Positions 60,813 through 64,000 of a stretch of DNA of 64,000 nucleotides are shown here, piece by piece; the first letter of the stretch is position 1, and each line of letters begins with the position of its first letter. The position numbers and the translations under genes are program-made. Under the pieces are notes generated by a model. The model did not search any database and was not told the DNA's origin. It was given only the letters and a program-made list of their open reading frames with translations. Origin of the DNA: Cognatiyoonia sp965661665 (GTDB lineage: Bacteria; Pseudomonadota; Alphaproteobacteria; Rhodobacterales; Rhodobacteraceae); NCBI RefSeq assembly GCF_965661665.1, contig NZ_CBFIEO010000013.1, forward strand, positions 1 to 64,000. Reading direction: 5' to 3'.

Positions 60813-61736
60813 ATGGCCGACAAACCAAGCAGTTTTCAAGAGATTATCCTGAGGTTGCAGACCTATTGGGCTGGCAAAGGCTGCGCGATTTTGCAGCCTT
60901 ACGACATGGAAGTTGGGGCAGGGACATTCCATCCGGCCACAACACTGCGTGCGCTGGGCTCAAACGCATGGGCTGCGGCCTATGTTCAGCCGTCGCGCCG
61001 TCCAACGGATGGCCGATATGGCGAGAACCCGAACCGTTTGCAGCACTACTACCAGTATCAGGTGCTGATTAAGCCATCGCCGCCCGACCTGCAGGAGCTC
61101 TACCTCGGATCGCTCGGCGCGATTGGGATTGATGCGGATATGCATGACATCCGATTTGTCGAAGACGACTGGGAAAGCCCGACACTGGGCGCTTGGGGGC
61201 TGGGCTGGGAAGTTTGGTGTGACGGGATGGAAGTAAGCCAGTTCACCTATTTCCAACAGGTCGGCGGGCACGACTGCAAACCAGTCTCAGGCGAGCTGAC
61301 CTACGGGTTGGAGCGTTTGGCGATGTATGTCCTTGGCGTCGATCACGTTATGGATATGCCGTTCAACGATCCGCAATCGCCGATCGCGCTGACCTATGGG
61401 GACGTCTTCAAACAGACCGAAGAAGAATATGCCCGCTGGAACTTTGATGTGGCCGACACAGACACGTTACTTCAGCACTTCAAAGATGCCGAAGCGGAAT
61501 GTGCCCGCATTCTTGCGGAGCCGCATAAAGACCGGAAAACGGGTAAGCGGATAATTATGGCGCATCCGGCCTATGACCAGTGCATCAAGGCGTCCCACGT
61601 CTTTAACCTGCTGGACGCGCGGGGCGTAATCTCCGTCACCGAACGGCAAGCCTACATTGGCCGCGTGCGGGCCTTGGCTAAGGACTGCGCCGAAGCCTTT
61701 GTTCAAACGGCCGCTGGGGGCCAAGACGCGGCATGA
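60813..61736 (+). CDS. glyQ: glycine-tRNA ligase alpha subunit
   Basis: The 307-aa class II synthetase subunit contains LRLQTYWAGKGCAILQPYDM, HPATTLRALG, YVQPSRRPTDGRYGENPNRL and GLGWEVWCDGMEV, the signature motifs of bacterial GlyQ. With GlyS it forms the alpha2beta2 enzyme that charges tRNA-Gly. The ATG at 60813 follows GAAGAGGG; the longer frame upstream is not family-like. The DUF6446 gene overlaps its stop by 4 bp. Confidence 0.97.
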   Translation: MADKPSSFQEIILRLQTYWAGKGCAILQPYDMEVGAGTFHPATTLRALGSNAWAAAYVQPSRRPTDGRYGENPNRLQHYYQYQVLIKPSPPDLQELYLGSLGAIGIDADMHDIRFVEDDWESPTLGAWGLGWEVWCDGMEVSQFTYFQQVGGHDCKPVSGELTYGLERLAMYVLGVDHVMDMPFNDPQSPIALTYGDVFKQTEEEYARWNFDVADTDTLLQHFKDAEAECARILAEPHKDRKTGKRIIMAHPAYDQCIKASHVFNLLDARGVISVTERQAYIGRVRALAKDCAEAFVQTAAGGQDAA

Positions 61737-62260
61737 TGGGCCGCATCGTTATAGGATTGCTTTTGATGTTTGCTTTGGCTGCTGCGGTTGCGATGTATTA
61801 CCTGCAAGTCTACGCCTTTTATGATGAGATGTCGGCGGACGGGGATGCTGTGGTGTTGACCACGCTCTTTGATGGGCAGCCTGAGCCGATCCTTTATGAA
61901 AATTTCTCTAACATCGACAGTAACAGCAGCCCGATCCGCTATCGCGCGTGTTTTGAAACGCCGACAAGCTATGCGCTGTTGACCGAAACCTATGTCGTCG
62001 TTGAGGCGGCGGAGCCGAAGATTGCCCCCGGTTGGTTCGATTGCTTTGACGCTGAAGCGATTGGTCAAGACCTCGAAAGCGGGGATGCGGTGGCTTTCAT
62101 GGGGATTGAAAATGTCGATTACGGCATTGATCGGATCGTTGCCGTCTACCCCGATGGCCGCGCCTTTGCGTGGCACGAGATCAACGCCTGTGGGGAGGTT
62201 GTCTTTGACGGCGATCCTGTTCCAGAAGGCTGTCCAGACCCCGCAACAGGATTAAATTAA
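61733..62260 (+). CDS. DUF6446 family protein
   Basis: The 175-aa product has one N-terminal membrane anchor (MMGRIVIGLLLMFALAAAV) and a polar domain with YRACFETPTSYALLTETY and a C-terminal EGCPDPATGL. The family appears to be restricted to Rhodobacteraceae-like genomes and lies between glyQ and glyS; no function is known to me. It overlaps glyQ by 4 bp and glyS by 1 bp (TAATG). Confidence 0.75.
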   Translation: MMGRIVIGLLLMFALAAAVAMYYLQVYAFYDEMSADGDAVVLTTLFDGQPEPILYENFSNIDSNSSPIRYRACFETPTSYALLTETYVVVEAAEPKIAPGWFDCFDAEAIGQDLESGDAVAFMGIENVDYGIDRIVAVYPDGRAFAWHEINACGEVVFDGDPVPEGCPDPATGLN

Positions 62261-64000
62261 TGCCTGATCTTCTGATTGAACTCTTTTCCGAGGAAATCCC
62301 AGCACGGATGCAAACCCGTGCGGCGGAGGATTTGAAGAAGCTCGTCACGGAAGGGCTGGTTGAGGCTGGACTGACCTATGCGGGGGCTGCGGCCTTTACC
62401 ACGCCCCGGCGGTTGACGCTGTCGCTTGAGGATTTGCTGGCCGAAAGCAAACCCGTGCGGGAAGAGCGGAAAGGCCCGAAAGTGGGCGCGCCCGATCAGG
62501 CGATTGAGGGGTTCTTGCGTGGGGCTGGTGTGTCCAAGGATGATCTGGAAATCCGCGACGACAAAAAGGGTCAGGTCTATTTCGCAGTGATCGAAAAGCC
62601 GGGGCGTTTGGCGTCGGACATTATCGCTGAGGTGCTGGAAAAGACGATCCGCAACTTCCCGTGGCCCAAGTCGATGCGCTGGGGTTCCGGCACGCTGAAA
62701 TGGGTGCGCCCGCTGCATTCGATTGTCTGTCTGTTGACGGATGAGGCGGGGGCGACGGTTGTGCCGGTTGATGTCGATGGCATCACGTCAGGCGATTTCA
62801 CCTATGGGCATCGCTTTATGTCCAATGCTGTGATTTCTGTCACATCTTTTGAGGATTACGAGGCGAAGTTGAAGCACGCGCATGTGATGCTGCGCGCAGA
62901 CGAGCGGGCCGAAGCGATCTGGCAAGACGCCACTAATCAAGCATTCGCGCAGGGCCTGCAAGTTGTCGAAGACCGTGTGCTTTTGGCGGAGGTGGCGGGG
63001 CTTGTCGAATGGCCTGTTGTCCTGATGGGCAAGATCGATGAGGAGTTCTTAGCGCTGCCGCCGGAGGTGTTGCAAACCTCCATGAAGGAGCATCAAAAGT
63101 TTTTCTCCGTCCGAAATGAAAAGACCGGCCGGATTGAGCAGTTCGTGACGGTTGCAAATATCGAGACGTCGGACAATGGCGCGACAATCCTTGCGGGAAA
63201 CCAAAAGGTGCTATCGGCGCGTCTGGCGGATGCAAAATTCTTCTGGGAGAACGACCTACGGGTTGCGACGAAAGAGAAGATGCAGCCGTGGCTCGATGCA
63301 CAGGCCAATGTGACATTCCACAACAAGCTTGGCTCGCAACGTGATCTTATCGAACGCATGATCGCGCTGGCGAAAGAGTTGGCTCCGGCTGTAGGCGCTG
63401 ATCCTAAATTGGCAGCGCAGGCGGCGCAGGTCGCCAAGGCCGATCTTGCGTCAGAGATGGTCTATGAATTCCCGGATCTTCAAGGACTTATGGGGCGTTA
63501 TTACAGCGATTCTGCTGGTCTGCCTGCTGAGGTTGCTGCCGCCTGTGAGGAGCATTACGCACCATTGGGGCCATCTGATGAAGTGCCAGCCGCGCCGACA
63601 TCCGTGGCTGTGTCTTTGGCGGAGAAGTTGGACAAGCTGACCGGTTTTTGGGCCATAGATGAGAAGCCGACGGGGTCAAAAGATCCGTTTGCGTTGAGGC
63701 GTGCCGCGCTGGGTGTCATTCGCGTTGTTTTGGACAATGATCTGACTGTGAAGCTGGATCGGTTCATTGATGCGCAGTTGCTGCGGCACGAAATCAAAGT
63801 GAACCGAAACGGTGCCGAACAGGATGAAATTGACACGTTAGAACAGATCCTTGAGGAGATAGCCGAGCACGGGGTGTTTGGGGCTGCGTTGGAAGCGGTG
63901 AAGGATGCTGCTAAGGCAGGCAAGACGGTCGATGCCGTTGCCGCCCAGTTGCCTGACAAAAGCGTTTCGCTGCTTGCATTCTTCCACGACCGCCTCAAGG
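62260..64000 (+). CDS. glyS: glycine-tRNA ligase beta subunit (5' part)
   Basis: The first 580 codons are present; the gene continues past the right edge. It begins MPDLLIELFSEEIPARMQ and includes FPWPKSMRWGSGTLKWVRPL, YGHRFMSNAVISV, MKEHQKFFSVRN, ARLADAKFFWENDL and EFPDLQGLMGRYY, all GlyS landmarks. It acts with GlyQ. The ATG overlaps the stop of the DUF6446 gene, so the three genes form one operon. Confidence 0.97.
   Translation, partial: MPDLLIELFSEEIPARMQTRAAEDLKKLVTEGLVEAGLTYAGAAAFTTPRRLTLSLEDLLAESKPVREERKGPKVGAPDQAIEGFLRGAGVSKDDLEIRDDKKGQVYFAVIEKPGRLASDIIAEVLEKTIRNFPWPKSMRWGSGTLKWVRPLHSIVCLLTDEAGATVVPVDVDGITSGDFTYGHRFMSNAVISVTSFEDYEAKLKHAHVMLRADERAEAIWQDATNQAFAQGLQVVEDRVLLAEVAGLVEWPVVLMGKIDEEFLALPPEVLQTSMKEHQKFFSVRNEKTGRIEQFVTVANIETSDNGATILAGNQKVLSARLADAKFFWENDLRVATKEKMQPWLDAQANVTFHNKLGSQRDLIERMIALAKELAPAVGADPKLAAQAAQVAKADLASEMVYEFPDLQGLMGRYYSDSAGLPAEVAAACEEHYAPLGPSDEVPAAPTSVAVSLAEKLDKLTGFWAIDEKPTGSKDPFALRRAALGVIRVVLDNDLTVKLDRFIDAQLLRHEIKVNRNGAEQDEIDTLEQILEEIAEHGVFGAALEAVKDAAKAGKTVDAVAAQLPDKSVSLLAFFHDRLK

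Overview
The window looks like chromosomal DNA of an alphaproteobacterium of the Rhodobacteraceae, most likely the marine Roseobacter group. The inference rests on gene content and order: hom-glpX-recJ, nrdR-ribD-ribE-ribB-ribH-nusB, ftsY-EamA-ispZ and glyQ-DUF6446-glyS; lineage-typical small families (DUF6324, DUF6446, MmcB); a SAM-II riboswitch on metZ; and a tRNA-His with A73 and no G-1. The species cannot be named from this sequence.

Layout. 0-6.2 kb: the 5' end of parE, a DUF2461 remnant, a MATE exporter, a two-gene arsenate module (ArsJ-associated GAPDH plus ArsJ), a broken isoquinoline-oxidoreductase-like small subunit, its divergent TetR regulator and an FAH-family hydrolase. 6.2-11.9 kb (minus strand): tRNA-Glu, recJ, glpX, hom, a small lipoprotein and a pirin. 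12-22.5 kb: an oxidoreductase, a PH-like membrane protein, a broken TadG-like gene, glutamate dehydrogenase, dnaG, rpoD, a HlyU-family protein, a nitroreductase and a broken yjbQ. 22.6-27.4 kb: nrdR, the riboflavin genes and nusB, interrupted by a kpsS remnant. 27.4-34.5 kb: a gene-poor stretch, mmcB, kdsA, tRNA-His, rluD, rpoH, an oxidoreductase, a DUF4389 protein and a broken YjdI/CDGSH gene. 34.5-41.2 kb (minus): PepF, a lactonase-like hydrolase, an ATP-dependent DNA ligase with its partner exonuclease, a lysophospholipase-like hydrolase and an SCP2 protein. 41.2-49.4 kb: a TPR protein, a Suv3-like helicase with an S4 protein, fdxA, carD, purD, xseA and an alkB remnant. 49.5-64 kb: an orphan FdsB-like formate dehydrogenase beta subunit, ftsY, an EamA transporter, ispZ, SAM-II/metZ, folE2, trkH, an inactive-looking protease-fold protein, glyQ, a DUF6446 gene and glyS, which runs off the end.

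How it fits together. Most intact genes are housekeeping: replication and repair (dnaG, recJ, xseA, mmcB, ligase/exonuclease), sigma factors (rpoD, rpoH), riboflavin, methionine, threonine and purine synthesis, translation and membrane targeting. No insertion sequence, integrase, phage gene or CRISPR array was recognised.

The most striking pattern is gene decay. At least eight accessory genes (iorA/iorB, tadG, yjbQ, kpsS, YjdI-CDGSH, alkB, the DUF2461 gene, possibly sodC) survive only as frameshifted, nonsense-interrupted or internally deleted remnants at the borders of intact core genes. No clearly new multigene system was found. The best follow-ups are the arsJ module sitting on a truncated operon, the orphan formate dehydrogenase subunit, the ribB fusion with a degenerate second domain, the protease-fold protein without catalytic residues, and the decay pattern itself.
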